This document shows, piece by piece, positions 56,751 through 64,000 of a stretch of 64,000 nucleotides of DNA; position 1 is the first letter of the stretch, and each line of letters opens with the position of its first letter. This DNA comes from Rhodococcus sp. ARC_M6 (GTDB taxonomy: Bacteria; Actinomycetota; Actinomycetes; Mycobacteriales; Mycobacteriaceae), in assembly GCF_022810305.1 (NCBI RefSeq), contig NZ_JALGQH010000008.1:1-64000 (forward strand), in the 5' to 3' direction. The notes below the pieces were generated by a model. The model had not been told where the DNA came from, searched no databases, and was given only the letters and a program-made list of their open reading frames with translations. The translations under genes and the position numbers were made by a program.

Positions 56751-56788
56751 CGGCGCGTCACTTCCGAAACCTCGGAAATGACGCGCCG
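56751..56788. terminator. Hairpin between rplY and pth
   Basis: CGGCGCGTCACTTCCGA pairs with TCGGAAATGACGCGCCG, one mismatch, 4-base loop. It may terminate or attenuate rplY transcription before pth. Confidence 0.65.
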
Positions 56789-56810
56789 CTGACTGTAAAG
56801 ATTTCGAGGA

Positions 56811-57401
56811 TCAGGCCTCGGCTGCGGCTGCCTCGGCTGCTTCTTCGGAAGCCTCCGTAGCAGCTGCGGTGACGTTGATGATCAGCGTGTCCGCATCTGC
56901 CTGCAGGGTGGAGCCTTCCGGCAGAATGAGCTGGCTGGCGAGGATCTGTGTGCCGGCTTCGAGGCCTGCAATGGAAACCTCGATCGACTCGGGGATGTGC
57001 AGTGCGTCTGCCTCGATGGAGATGGAGGAAGCATCCTGAGCGACCATCGTGCCGGCAGCAGCGTCGCCGACAACGATGACGTGAACGTCGATGGTGACCT
57101 TCTCGCCCTTCTTGATGACGAGGAGGTCAGCGTGCTCGATGTAGTTACGAATGGGGTGCACGACGATGGACTTGACCAGTGCAACCTGCTCCGTGCCGTC
57201 GATGTCGAGGGTCAGGATGGCGTTGGTGCCGTGCGCACGGAGGATGCGCGAGAAGTCGCGAGCCGTGACGTTGAGGTGCTTGGGGTCTTCGCCGTGGCCG
57301 TAAAGAACGGTGGGAACCAGGCCGAGGCCGCGTGCACGACGGGCTGCGCCCTTGCCGAATTCGGTGCGGGTAACGGCGACGAGGTTGTTCGCTACAGACA
57401 T
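56811..57401 (-). CDS. rplY: 50S ribosomal protein L25 (long, Ctc type)
   Basis: The 196-aa protein has the N-terminal 5S-rRNA-binding L25 domain ([31 protein letters not shown]) and the C-terminal TL5/Ctc domain, ending in an Ala/Glu-rich tail ([14 protein letters not shown]). ATG 57401 follows TAGGAG. The 257 bases upstream contain its promoter and the terminator of the neighbouring gene. Confidence 0.96.
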   Translation of the reverse strand: MSVANNLVAVTRTEFGKGAARRARGLGLVPTVLYGHGEDPKHLNVTARDFSRILRAHGTNAILTLDIDGTEQVALVKSIVVHPIRNYIEHADLLVIKKGEKVTIDVHVIVVGDAAAGTMVAQDASSISIEADALHIPESIEVSIAGLEAGTQILASQLILPEGSTLQADADTLIINVTAAATEASEEAAEAAAAEA

Positions 57402-57600
57402 GATGAAAAGCTCCTACAACTCACGGAATGCGTGCTCGGTGTGTACTGGCGGTGTGGCTCTCTTGTCCCAATCGAGTGGACAGGCGCGCACGGCCAGGAG
57501 CGAAACGCTCGAGCTGAACCGTATCCGCGTCGATCACGGTAAATCTGCAGGTAAGTGGAGCAGCTGCGATTCACCCTCGCCGAGACAACTTTCCATACCC

Positions 57601-57646
57601 TACCGGAACTCGTGCGTCGGAGCGAATCGCCGCACGAGTTCCGGTA
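57601..57646. terminator. Terminator at the flavoprotein gene 3' end
   Basis: A 16-bp perfect stem, TACCGGAACTCGTGCG / CGCACGAGTTCCGGTA, with a 14-base loop, 12 bases after the stop of the leftward flavoprotein gene. Confidence 0.75.
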
Positions 57647-57658
57647 CTGGTGGCGGCG

Positions 57659-59122
57659 CTAGCGAGCAGCGCTGATACCGGCGCGACGACCGAAGAAGCT
57701 GCCGTCGCCGAGGCTGGTTCCGCTGGCATATCCTCCGGCGCAGACGCCAGAGGTGCAGCGGCCCGCAGCAAAGAGTCCGGGGATGGGCTCGCCGGAGACG
57801 TGCAGAACCTCGGAATTGACGTTTGTCTTCAACCCGCCGAGTGTAAATCCGCCGGTACGTCCACGTAGATCGATAGCGGCGACCGGGCTTCCGATCGGCT
57901 TGACCCATTCGGAGTTCTTGCCCAGCAACGGATCCGAACCCTCGGCAGCGTGACGGTTGTAGAGGTCGACGGTGGATTGCAGTGCGCCGGCAACAAGGCC
58001 CATCTCAGCTTCGAGTTCCTCGACGGTTTCGGCGACCCACTTCGGCTGTGCCCGCAACTGGATGGTCTTGGTTTCGGCTGCGACGCCCTCCTCGTAGGCG
58101 GCTTCGTCGATGACGAGGAAAGCCTGATTGTCTTGCTGGAACAGTGCTGCCTGGCCGATCCTGCCGGGGTAGGTGTCCTCGGGTATGAACCGCTGGCCAC
58201 GGCCGTTGACCAGGATGCCTCGCGCCATCAACTGCGGGTCGCAGAAGAAGGCAACTTCGGTGGCGTCCATATGCGCGGTGTCAGCGCCGAGTGCCTGCCC
58301 GATCTGGATGCCGCGGCCGTCGTGTGCCTCGATGGAAGCCGCCGGATGTCCGAAGATCTTGGGAGCGTTGGAACGCACCATCTCGTCGTTGTACGCAAAA
58401 CTGCCCATAGCCAGCACGACGCCCTTGCGGGCACGGATGGTGACGTCCTTGCCGTAGCGCTTGGCGACGATACCGACAACGCGTCCGCTCTCGTCCACGG
58501 CGACAGTCTGTACGCGAAGATCGTATTCTGCTCGTACACCGAGCTTTTCGGCAGTTTGGACGAGCGGCGTCATCAACATGAAGCCGGCACCGTGCTCGCT
58601 GGTGGTCTTGCCCGACATCTGTGGGACGTGACCGCGCGGAGCCGGATCGATCAGGGTATTGAATGGTGCGGCATTCTCGCCGCCGGAGTACATGAGTCCG
58701 TCGTCGTGCGGCGGTTCCCATCCGGGCTGACCCCAGAAGGTTTCCTTGAACGTAACTCCCGCATCCACGAGCCAGTTGAAATGATCGACGCTGCCCTCGC
58801 AGTAGGCGTCGATCTTGGAGTCGTCGGTTCCGGGACCCAGAGCAGCCTTCATGAAGGCCTTCATGTTGTCGACGGTGTCGTCGAATCCGCAGGCTTTCTG
58901 CAGCGGTGTTCCGCCGCCGAGGTAGATGATGCCGCCGGCCTGCGACGCTGCGCCGCCCCAGCCGCCGGTCCGTTCCAATACCAGTACGTCAGCGCCGGCG
59001 CGTGCGGCTTCGATTGCGGCGGTGACGCCGGCAATGCCGTAACCAGCGACAACGACGTCGGCTTCGTAGTCCCAGGTGGTGATGTCGGCGGCAGAAATCG
59101 GATTTACGGTGGCGTCAGCCAT
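57659..59122 (-). CDS. KstD/fumarate-reductase-type FAD dehydrogenase
   Basis: The 487-aa flavoprotein has the FAD-binding VVVAGYGIAGVTAAIEAARA, GGWGGAASQAGGIIYLGGG, GVVLAMGSFAYND and C-terminal FAAGRCTSGVCAGGYASGTS. Layout and size recall the rhodococcal 3-ketosteroid delta-4(5-alpha)-dehydrogenase more than classical KstD, but other fumarate-reductase relatives are possible. It would take electrons from steroid-like rings. ATG 59122 is used. No neighbouring steroid genes support the assignment. Confidence 0.75.
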   Translation of the reverse strand: MADATVNPISAADITTWDYEADVVVAGYGIAGVTAAIEAARAGADVLVLERTGGWGGAASQAGGIIYLGGGTPLQKACGFDDTVDNMKAFMKAALGPGTDDSKIDAYCEGSVDHFNWLVDAGVTFKETFWGQPGWEPPHDDGLMYSGGENAAPFNTLIDPAPRGHVPQMSGKTTSEHGAGFMLMTPLVQTAEKLGVRAEYDLRVQTVAVDESGRVVGIVAKRYGKDVTIRARKGVVLAMGSFAYNDEMVRSNAPKIFGHPAASIEAHDGRGIQIGQALGADTAHMDATEVAFFCDPQLMARGILVNGRGQRFIPEDTYPGRIGQAALFQQDNQAFLVIDEAAYEEGVAAETKTIQLRAQPKWVAETVEELEAEMGLVAGALQSTVDLYNRHAAEGSDPLLGKNSEWVKPIGSPVAAIDLRGRTGGFTLGGLKTNVNSEVLHVSGEPIPGLFAAGRCTSGVCAGGYASGTSLGDGSFFGRRAGISAAR

Positions 59123-59201
59123 GGGCAGAGTCCTCTCCAAATGTGAGCTAGGTATCACCTACATTTGCAGTTCTGGCCGACTTTGAGCACGCTCGTCCCA
59201 A

Positions 59202-60383
59202 TCATCGGGAGATATGGAGATCCCGTACGGCGCCGAGAAACTTGTCCAGGTCCGCGTCGTCGACGAAACAATGCGGGGAGGCCCTCACGACGGCGTCGAG
59301 TCCCCGCGCCGTCATGTCGAGGAGAGTCGAGCTGCGACTACTGACGGTGACCGTGATGTTCTGGGCGGCAAGGTGATCGCGCACTTCGGCCGCCGAGTAT
59401 CGATCGAGCGTGAACGAGACGATCCCGCTCAGGTGTGCGCCGCGATCGTGAACGGAGACGCCCGGCATTGTCGAAAGGCCGTCGCGAAGGTGGTTCGCCC
59501 GCGACTGGATCTGGTGCGCAACGGTTTTCGTGCCCAAGGCGATCAAGTAGTCTGCCGCGGCGCCGAGTCCGAGTCGGGCCGCGACACTGGTCTCCCACAG
59601 TTGGAATCGTGTTGCATCCGGTGCGGGAGCATAAGCGTCGGCATGGGTCCACGCGGCGCCGTGCAGGTCCATCGAGACCGGTTCGAGGGCGTCGGCCAAT
59701 CCGGGGCGCACGTAGAGAATCCCGGTGCCGCGCGGACCGCGAAGCCACTTGCGACCCGTTGCGCTCAATGCGTCGACGCCCAGTGTGGACACGTCGATGG
59801 GCAATTGGCCAACGGATTGGCAGGCGTCGAGGAGGACCAACGCGCCGTGGGGCGCGGCAAGTTCGACCACTTCCCGGACCGGATTGATCAGTCCACCGTT
59901 GGTCGGGACGTGAACTACCGAGATGACTCGAACTCGGTCGTCGAGCATCGCTTCGAGCGCTCCGAGGTCGATCCGGCCGTCGACGTCGCTCGGAATCACC
60001 TCGACCTGAGCGCCGGTGACGCGGGCGCGGCCGAGTGCGGCAATTGCGTTGCTGGCGTACTCGACTCCGGAGATCAAGATGCGATCACCGGACTTCAGGG
60101 GCACCGCGCTGAAAAAGTCGTTCCAGGCGCGGGTTGCACTGTCCGTCAACGCGATATCCGACGCCTGGGCGCCGATCACGCGGGCGATCGAGTGCGGTAC
60201 GGCGGCCAAGGCCTCGGCCTTCTGGCTGGCTGCGACGTACCCGCCCACATCAGCTTCAAGGCGCAGATGTTCGATCATCGTGGTGACTACCGATTCGGGT
60301 GGGAGCGAGGATCCGGCGCTGTCGAGGAACACCTTGTCTCGGCATCCGGGAGTATCGCGGCGGACCGTATCGAGATCGAACAT
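59202..60383 (-). CDS. Class V aminotransferase-fold PLP enzyme, candidate EgtE
   Basis: The 393-aa PLP enzyme has VFLDSAGSSLPP, the LDACQSVGQLPID Asp-containing segment and the PLP Lys in ATGRKWLRGPRGTG. The ADVGGYVAA motif near residue 45 recalls mycobacterial EgtE, the C-S lyase that converts hercynyl-cysteine sulfoxide to ergothioneine. egtA and egtB lie 1.4 kb away, beyond an APC permease, which supports but does not prove the role. It could instead be an isopenicillin-epimerase-like or cysteine-desulfurase-like enzyme. Confidence 0.6.
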   Translation of the reverse strand: MFDLDTVRRDTPGCRDKVFLDSAGSSLPPESVVTTMIEHLRLEADVGGYVAASQKAEALAAVPHSIARVIGAQASDIALTDSATRAWNDFFSAVPLKSGDRILISGVEYASNAIAALGRARVTGAQVEVIPSDVDGRIDLGALEAMLDDRVRVISVVHVPTNGGLINPVREVVELAAPHGALVLLDACQSVGQLPIDVSTLGVDALSATGRKWLRGPRGTGILYVRPGLADALEPVSMDLHGAAWTHADAYAPAPDATRFQLWETSVAARLGLGAAADYLIALGTKTVAHQIQSRANHLRDGLSTMPGVSVHDRGAHLSGIVSFTLDRYSAAEVRDHLAAQNITVTVSSRSSTLLDMTARGLDAVVRASPHCFVDDADLDKFLGAVRDLHISR

Positions 60384-60421
60384 GGCACCTTCCGTTCACA
60401 TCAGTGTGGTTCTAATACCTT

Positions 60422-61672
60422 GTGAACGAAGCTATACCGATGGAGCGAAGATTGGGCACGCTCGACGCGGTTGTCATCGGGTTGGGCGCGATGATCGGCG
60501 CCGGAGTCTTTGTGGTGTTCGCCCCGGCGGCGGCAGTTGCGGGTACCGGCCTGCTGTTCGGGTTGGTGATTGCGGCCTTCATTGCGTACTGCAATGCGAC
60601 GTCGTCAGCTCAACTTGCGGCGCGCTATCCGACGTCGGGGGGAACGTACGTCTACGGCCGCGAACAACTGGGGCCGTGGTGGGGCTTTGTTGCCGGCTGG
60701 TCGTTTGTGATCGGTAAGACCGCGAGTTGTGCGGCGATGGCATTGACCTTTGCGACTTACGTTGTGCCCGAACCGTATCGGAAGGTCGTTGCCGTTCTGG
60801 TCGTTGTTGCTCTGGTCGGTGTGAACTATCGCGGGGTCACCAGAACTGCGCAGATGGCTCGGGTGATTGTCGCGGTGTCGTTGACGGCGCTGGGCGTGGG
60901 GCTGGCGACGGCATTTTGGGGTCCGGATGTGGATCCGGCACTTCCAGATTTTGCGTCGGCATCATGGTACGGCGTTCTGCAATCGGCGGGATTGTTGTTT
61001 TTCGCTTTCGCCGGCTATGCCAGGATCGCGACGTTGGGAGAGGAGGTCCGCGATCCCCGTCGCACGATTCCGCGGGCAATTCTGATCGCCCTGACGGTCG
61101 CGATTGTTGTGTATGCGCTGGTAGCGACGGTTCTCCTGATGACGCTGGGGCCGGAGAAGCTTGCTGCGTCAGACCGGCCGCTCTCCGACGCCGTCGCCGC
61201 GGGAGGTTTGGCGTGGGCGTTGCCCATCGTGGCGATCGGCGCCGCCGCAGCCTCTGCGGGTGCGCTGTTGGCGTTGATCGCCGGTGTCAGTCGAACGGCG
61301 ATGGCAATGGGCCGAGAACGGGATCTGCCCACCACTTTTGCGGCTATCCATCCGCGATTTGCGGTGCCCCATCACGCTGAACTGACCGTGGGTGTGATCG
61401 TGATTCTCTTGGTGTCGGTGGTCGATCTCCGTGGGGTGATCGGTTTTTCGTCGTTCGGTGTGTTGGTGTACTACTTCGTGGCCAATATCAGTGCATTCGT
61501 GCAAGGTGACGCGGATCGAATGTTTCCGCGGTGGCTCCAAGTGGTGGGCGCCCTCGGTTGCGCTGTTCTGGCATTCATGCTGCCGGTATCGGCCGTGGTA
61601 GCCGGCGTAGGTGTGGTTCTGGTGGGTTGTGGGTATCGGTGGTTACGACTGGAAAAAACCAGCGACACGTAA
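60422..61672 (+). CDS. APC-superfamily amino acid/amine permease
   Basis: The 416-aa protein has about 12 helices, beginning with the APC signature GTLDAVVIGLGAMIGAGVFV, SSAQLAARYPTSGGTYVYGR and FFAFAGYARIATLGEEVRDP. It imports or exchanges an amino acid or amine. The GTG at 60422 is used; ATG 60440 is possible. It is divergent from the PLP enzyme (38 bases between starts) and precedes egtA on the same strand. Confidence 0.85.
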   Translation: MNEAIPMERRLGTLDAVVIGLGAMIGAGVFVVFAPAAAVAGTGLLFGLVIAAFIAYCNATSSAQLAARYPTSGGTYVYGREQLGPWWGFVAGWSFVIGKTASCAAMALTFATYVVPEPYRKVVAVLVVVALVGVNYRGVTRTAQMARVIVAVSLTALGVGLATAFWGPDVDPALPDFASASWYGVLQSAGLLFFAFAGYARIATLGEEVRDPRRTIPRAILIALTVAIVVYALVATVLLMTLGPEKLAASDRPLSDAVAAGGLAWALPIVAIGAAAASAGALLALIAGVSRTAMAMGRERDLPTTFAAIHPRFAVPHHAELTVGVIVILLVSVVDLRGVIGFSSFGVLVYYFVANISAFVQGDADRMFPRWLQVVGALGCAVLAFMLPVSAVVAGVGVVLVGCGYRWLRLEKTSDT

Positions 61673-61765
61673 AGGGGCAAAGCGTGCATGTCGGGCTCAG
61701 GCGCTCTATGGTCGGTAGCGATCATCAGTAGGGCCCGCTAGACACCACCCGAAGGGGACCGTCGA

Positions 61766-62989
61766 ATGGCAACCGCAGTACTGAACACTCAGGTGGACTC
61801 ACGTCCCGCAGCCGAGGCGTACATCGGCGGTGTGTGCTTCAAACAAGGCCCACCGCGACTCATCGGTGCCGAGGTCGAGTGGCTGACCAACGGCGTCGGC
61901 GGTGAGCGTCCGTCGTTGGAGGCACTCGCCGTTGCCTTGGGGAGACATGCTCCCACCAGCATCAACGCGCAATCGCCGGCGATGCCACTTCCCGGCGGCA
62001 GTATCGTCACCGTCGAACCCGGCGGCCAGATCGAACTGTCCTCCGCGCCGCGCACGTCAGCCCGCGAAGTCTGCGATTGTCTCGAAGAAGACCGTAAGGC
62101 GCTGCGCGTTCTCCTTGCTACTCAATCCATCGAGATGACAGCTGCTCCGGCGGATCGGGGGCGCTCGCCGCACCGACTACTGCAGATGCCGCGATACCGT
62201 GCGATGGAACAACAATTTGCCGACATCGGGCCCTACGGCACCCTCATGATGTGCAACACCGCCGCCGTACAGGTGAGCGTCGATGCCGGGGGTAGTGCCG
62301 AAGCAATAGCGAAACGATGGCGACTCCTCGGTGACATCGGGCCCGCATTGATCGCCGCGTTCGCCTGTTCTCCACAGCTGGAAGGGATTCCGCGAGGTTC
62401 GTGGGCGTCGCAACGCATGCGGACGTGGCTCGAGTTGGATGCTCGACGCACGATGGCCGTTACCGACGCGGCGGACTATCCGCGGTGGGTACTCGGCGTG
62501 CCTCTGTTGTGCGTGCAGAACGGCCTCGACGATTGGACTGCCCCTCGGGGCGCCACGTTTGGAGACTGGATCGACGGGGCACTCGACTCCGAGATAGGGC
62601 GCGGCCCCACAACCGAGGACTTGGATTATCACCTGTCCACGCTGTTTCCGCCGGTTCGCGCGCTCGGACACATGGAGGTGAGGTACATCGACGCTCAACC
62701 CGGAGACCTTTGGCGAGTACCGATAGCCGCGGTCGACGCCTTGCTTTCCGGGCCCGCCGTCATGCAAGAAGCGCGCGATGCGGCAGCATCGACTGCGGGT
62801 CGCTGGCGTGACGCCGCGGAGTACGGATTGTCGGACGTCGAGTTGCGTTCGGCAGCAACCTCTCTGATGTCACTGGCAGCTTCGTATGCGCCGGATCCGG
62901 AGTTCGTTCGGCTTCTCGATCGCGCAGCGGAACGGTGCTGTCGAGGTCTGACGCCGACCCAGGACTTGGCGCGAGTCGAGGGACACTGA
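61766..62989 (+). CDS. egtA: Glutamate-cysteine ligase EgtA
   Basis: The 407-aa GCS2-type enzyme has RLIGAEVEWLTNGV, VTVEPGGQIELSS, the RYRAMEQQFADIGPYGTLMM segment and NTAAVQVSVD, as in EgtA proteins. It joins glutamate and cysteine to gamma-glutamylcysteine, the sulfur donor for EgtB. ATG 61766 is used. The stop overlaps egtB by one base (TGATG). Confidence 0.92.
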   Translation: MATAVLNTQVDSRPAAEAYIGGVCFKQGPPRLIGAEVEWLTNGVGGERPSLEALAVALGRHAPTSINAQSPAMPLPGGSIVTVEPGGQIELSSAPRTSAREVCDCLEEDRKALRVLLATQSIEMTAAPADRGRSPHRLLQMPRYRAMEQQFADIGPYGTLMMCNTAAVQVSVDAGGSAEAIAKRWRLLGDIGPALIAAFACSPQLEGIPRGSWASQRMRTWLELDARRTMAVTDAADYPRWVLGVPLLCVQNGLDDWTAPRGATFGDWIDGALDSEIGRGPTTEDLDYHLSTLFPPVRALGHMEVRYIDAQPGDLWRVPIAAVDALLSGPAVMQEARDAAASTAGRWRDAAEYGLSDVELRSAATSLMSLAASYAPDPEFVRLLDRAAERCCRGLTPTQDLARVEGH

Positions 62990-64000
62990 TGTCGATGGAT
63001 GTCACCAAGATCGAGGTAGCCGAAACTGCCGTGGTCACCAAAGAATTCACGGAAGCCGCACTTGTGCGGTCGCGGAACCGTTCACTTCTGCTCACCGATT
63101 GCCTTGACGACACCGAGTTGAGTGCTGCGCACTCACCACTCATGAGCCCTCTAGTCTGGGATCTCGCGCATATCGGTAATCAGGAAGAGCTCTGGCTGGT
63201 GCGTGATGTCGGCGGCCGCGAACCGGTGCGGCGCGACATCGACGAGTTGTACGACGCCTTCAAACATTCACGGTCTTCGCGACCCGAGCTTCCGTTGTTG
63301 GATCCGCGGCAGGCGCGCCACTACATACGTACGGTCCGCGGCAAGGTGTGGGACGTCCTCGCCGCCAGCACTTTCAGCGGATCGCCGCTCGAGCTGAACG
63401 GGTTTGCGTTCGGGATGATCGCTCAACATGAACAGCAGCATGCTGAAACCATGCTCGCCACGCATCAATTGCGTTCAGGCTCAGCGGTACTCGTAGAAGA
63501 ATCGCCGCCGAGTGTCCGGCGAAAGCCGCTACTGGATGAGGTGATCATTCCCTCCGGCGCCTTCGTCATGGGTACGGACGACGAACCGTGGGCGCTCGAC
63601 AACGAAAGAACCGCGCATCAGGTGTATCTGACCGAGTACGCAATCGACAGATTTCCCGTCACCAACGGGCAGTTCATCGAATTCATCGACGACGGTGGGT
63701 ACTCCCGTCCGGAACTCTGGTCGAGGGAAGGGTGGCGCCATCGCATCGACGCCAAACTTCAGGCACCCCTGTTCTGGGAACGTGATGGATCGCGCTGGTG
63801 GCAAAGAGCATTCGGTATCGACAAGCCGGTAGCTCCCCGCCGTCCGGTGGTCCATGTCGGCTACTACGAGGCGCAGGCGTATGCAACGTGGGCCGGGAAA
63901 CGGCTACCTACCGAAGCTGAATGGGAAAAGGCCGCGCGGTGGGATCCGGAATCCGTTCGCTCCCGCAAGTTTCCGTGGGGCGACGCCTTGCCGGACGAGA
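62989..64000 (+). CDS. egtB: Hercynine oxygenase EgtB (3' partial)
   Basis: At least 337 codons are present before the window ends. The N-terminal DinB domain has the three iron ligands: His61 in WDLAHIGNQEE, and His147/His151 in AQHEQQHAETM. The C-terminal sulfatase-modifying/lectin domain begins near VIIPSGAFVMGTDD and continues with RLPTEAEWEKAARWD. It makes the C-S bond between hercynine and gamma-glutamylcysteine with O2. egtC and egtD are expected downstream, outside the window. Confidence 0.94.
   Translation, partial: MSMDVTKIEVAETAVVTKEFTEAALVRSRNRSLLLTDCLDDTELSAAHSPLMSPLVWDLAHIGNQEELWLVRDVGGREPVRRDIDELYDAFKHSRSSRPELPLLDPRQARHYIRTVRGKVWDVLAASTFSGSPLELNGFAFGMIAQHEQQHAETMLATHQLRSGSAVLVEESPPSVRRKPLLDEVIIPSGAFVMGTDDEPWALDNERTAHQVYLTEYAIDRFPVTNGQFIEFIDDGGYSRPELWSREGWRHRIDAKLQAPLFWERDGSRWWQRAFGIDKPVAPRRPVVHVGYYEAQAYATWAGKRLPTEAEWEKAARWDPESVRSRKFPWGDALPDE

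Overview
The window reads as a chromosomal segment of a mycolic-acid actinobacterium, most likely Rhodococcus of the R. erythropolis/R. qingshengii type. That is an inference from high G+C, frequent GTG/TTG starts, actinobacterial families (Pmt, RpfB, EspR-like regulator, ergothioneine genes, 13E12-type HNH protein) and gene order. From memory, the conserved backbone follows M. tuberculosis Rv1001-Rv1015c: arcA, pmt, rsmI, metG, tatD, rpfB, rsmA, ispE, the Rv1013-like acyl ligase, pth, rplY. No rRNA, tRNA, CRISPR array or intact mobile element was seen.

Layout. 0-3.3 kb: a Thr-rich repeat surface protein (cut by the window edge), an ImmA/IrrE-type metallopeptidase and a multi-pass membrane protein form a compact operon facing an EspR-like regulator; a 51-aa ORF follows. 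3.4-9 kb: SDR, DUF2505, nitrobindin, arginine deiminase, a TnpB-like remnant, arsC, an NAD-binding protein/GntR pair and DoxX. 9-23 kb: BCCT transporter, Pmt, RsmI, DUF2786, MetG, TatD, a DUF6578-like protein, a GlnPQ-type importer, two tandem rpfB genes and rsmA.

23-43 kb is an accessory block lying exactly between rsmA and ispE, which are neighbours in mycobacteria. It holds a copper operon (copZ, a His-rich exported protein, copA) behind two CsoR-like palindromes, a cold-shock gene, a WYL regulator with a drug-type ABC exporter, and a catabolic cluster of about 12.7 kb. That cluster has an MFS importer, aldehyde dehydrogenase, extradiol dioxygenase, aspartate-dehydrogenase-like enzyme, alpha/beta hydrolase, cupin, two SDRs, a ThDP enzyme, a Rieske oxygenase with its reductase and a small recombinase-like HTH protein, then a MarR/RidA pair. 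A motif centred on AGCGCT lies before all four transcription units, so the cluster looks like a single MarR regulon. Its substrate is unknown to me; RidA and the aspartate-dehydrogenase-like protein hint at a nitrogen-containing aromatic.

43-64 kb returns to the backbone: ispE, an ABC-F ATPase, a truncated GNAT, a doubly frameshifted HNH-endonuclease pseudogene, a thiolase-like protein, a PfpI protein, a SnoaL-like protein, pdxH, a low-complexity protein, pnuC, prfC, the acyl ligase, pth, rplY, a KstD-type flavoprotein, a class V aminotransferase that may be EgtE, an APC permease, egtA and the 5' part of egtB.

Several genes (DUF2505, arcA, pmt/rsmI, tatD, pdxH) have a TANNNT box 6-7 bases before the start codon, the signature of leaderless transcripts. 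Two divergent pairs (pmt/rsmI and metG/tatD) appear to share overlapping -10 boxes.
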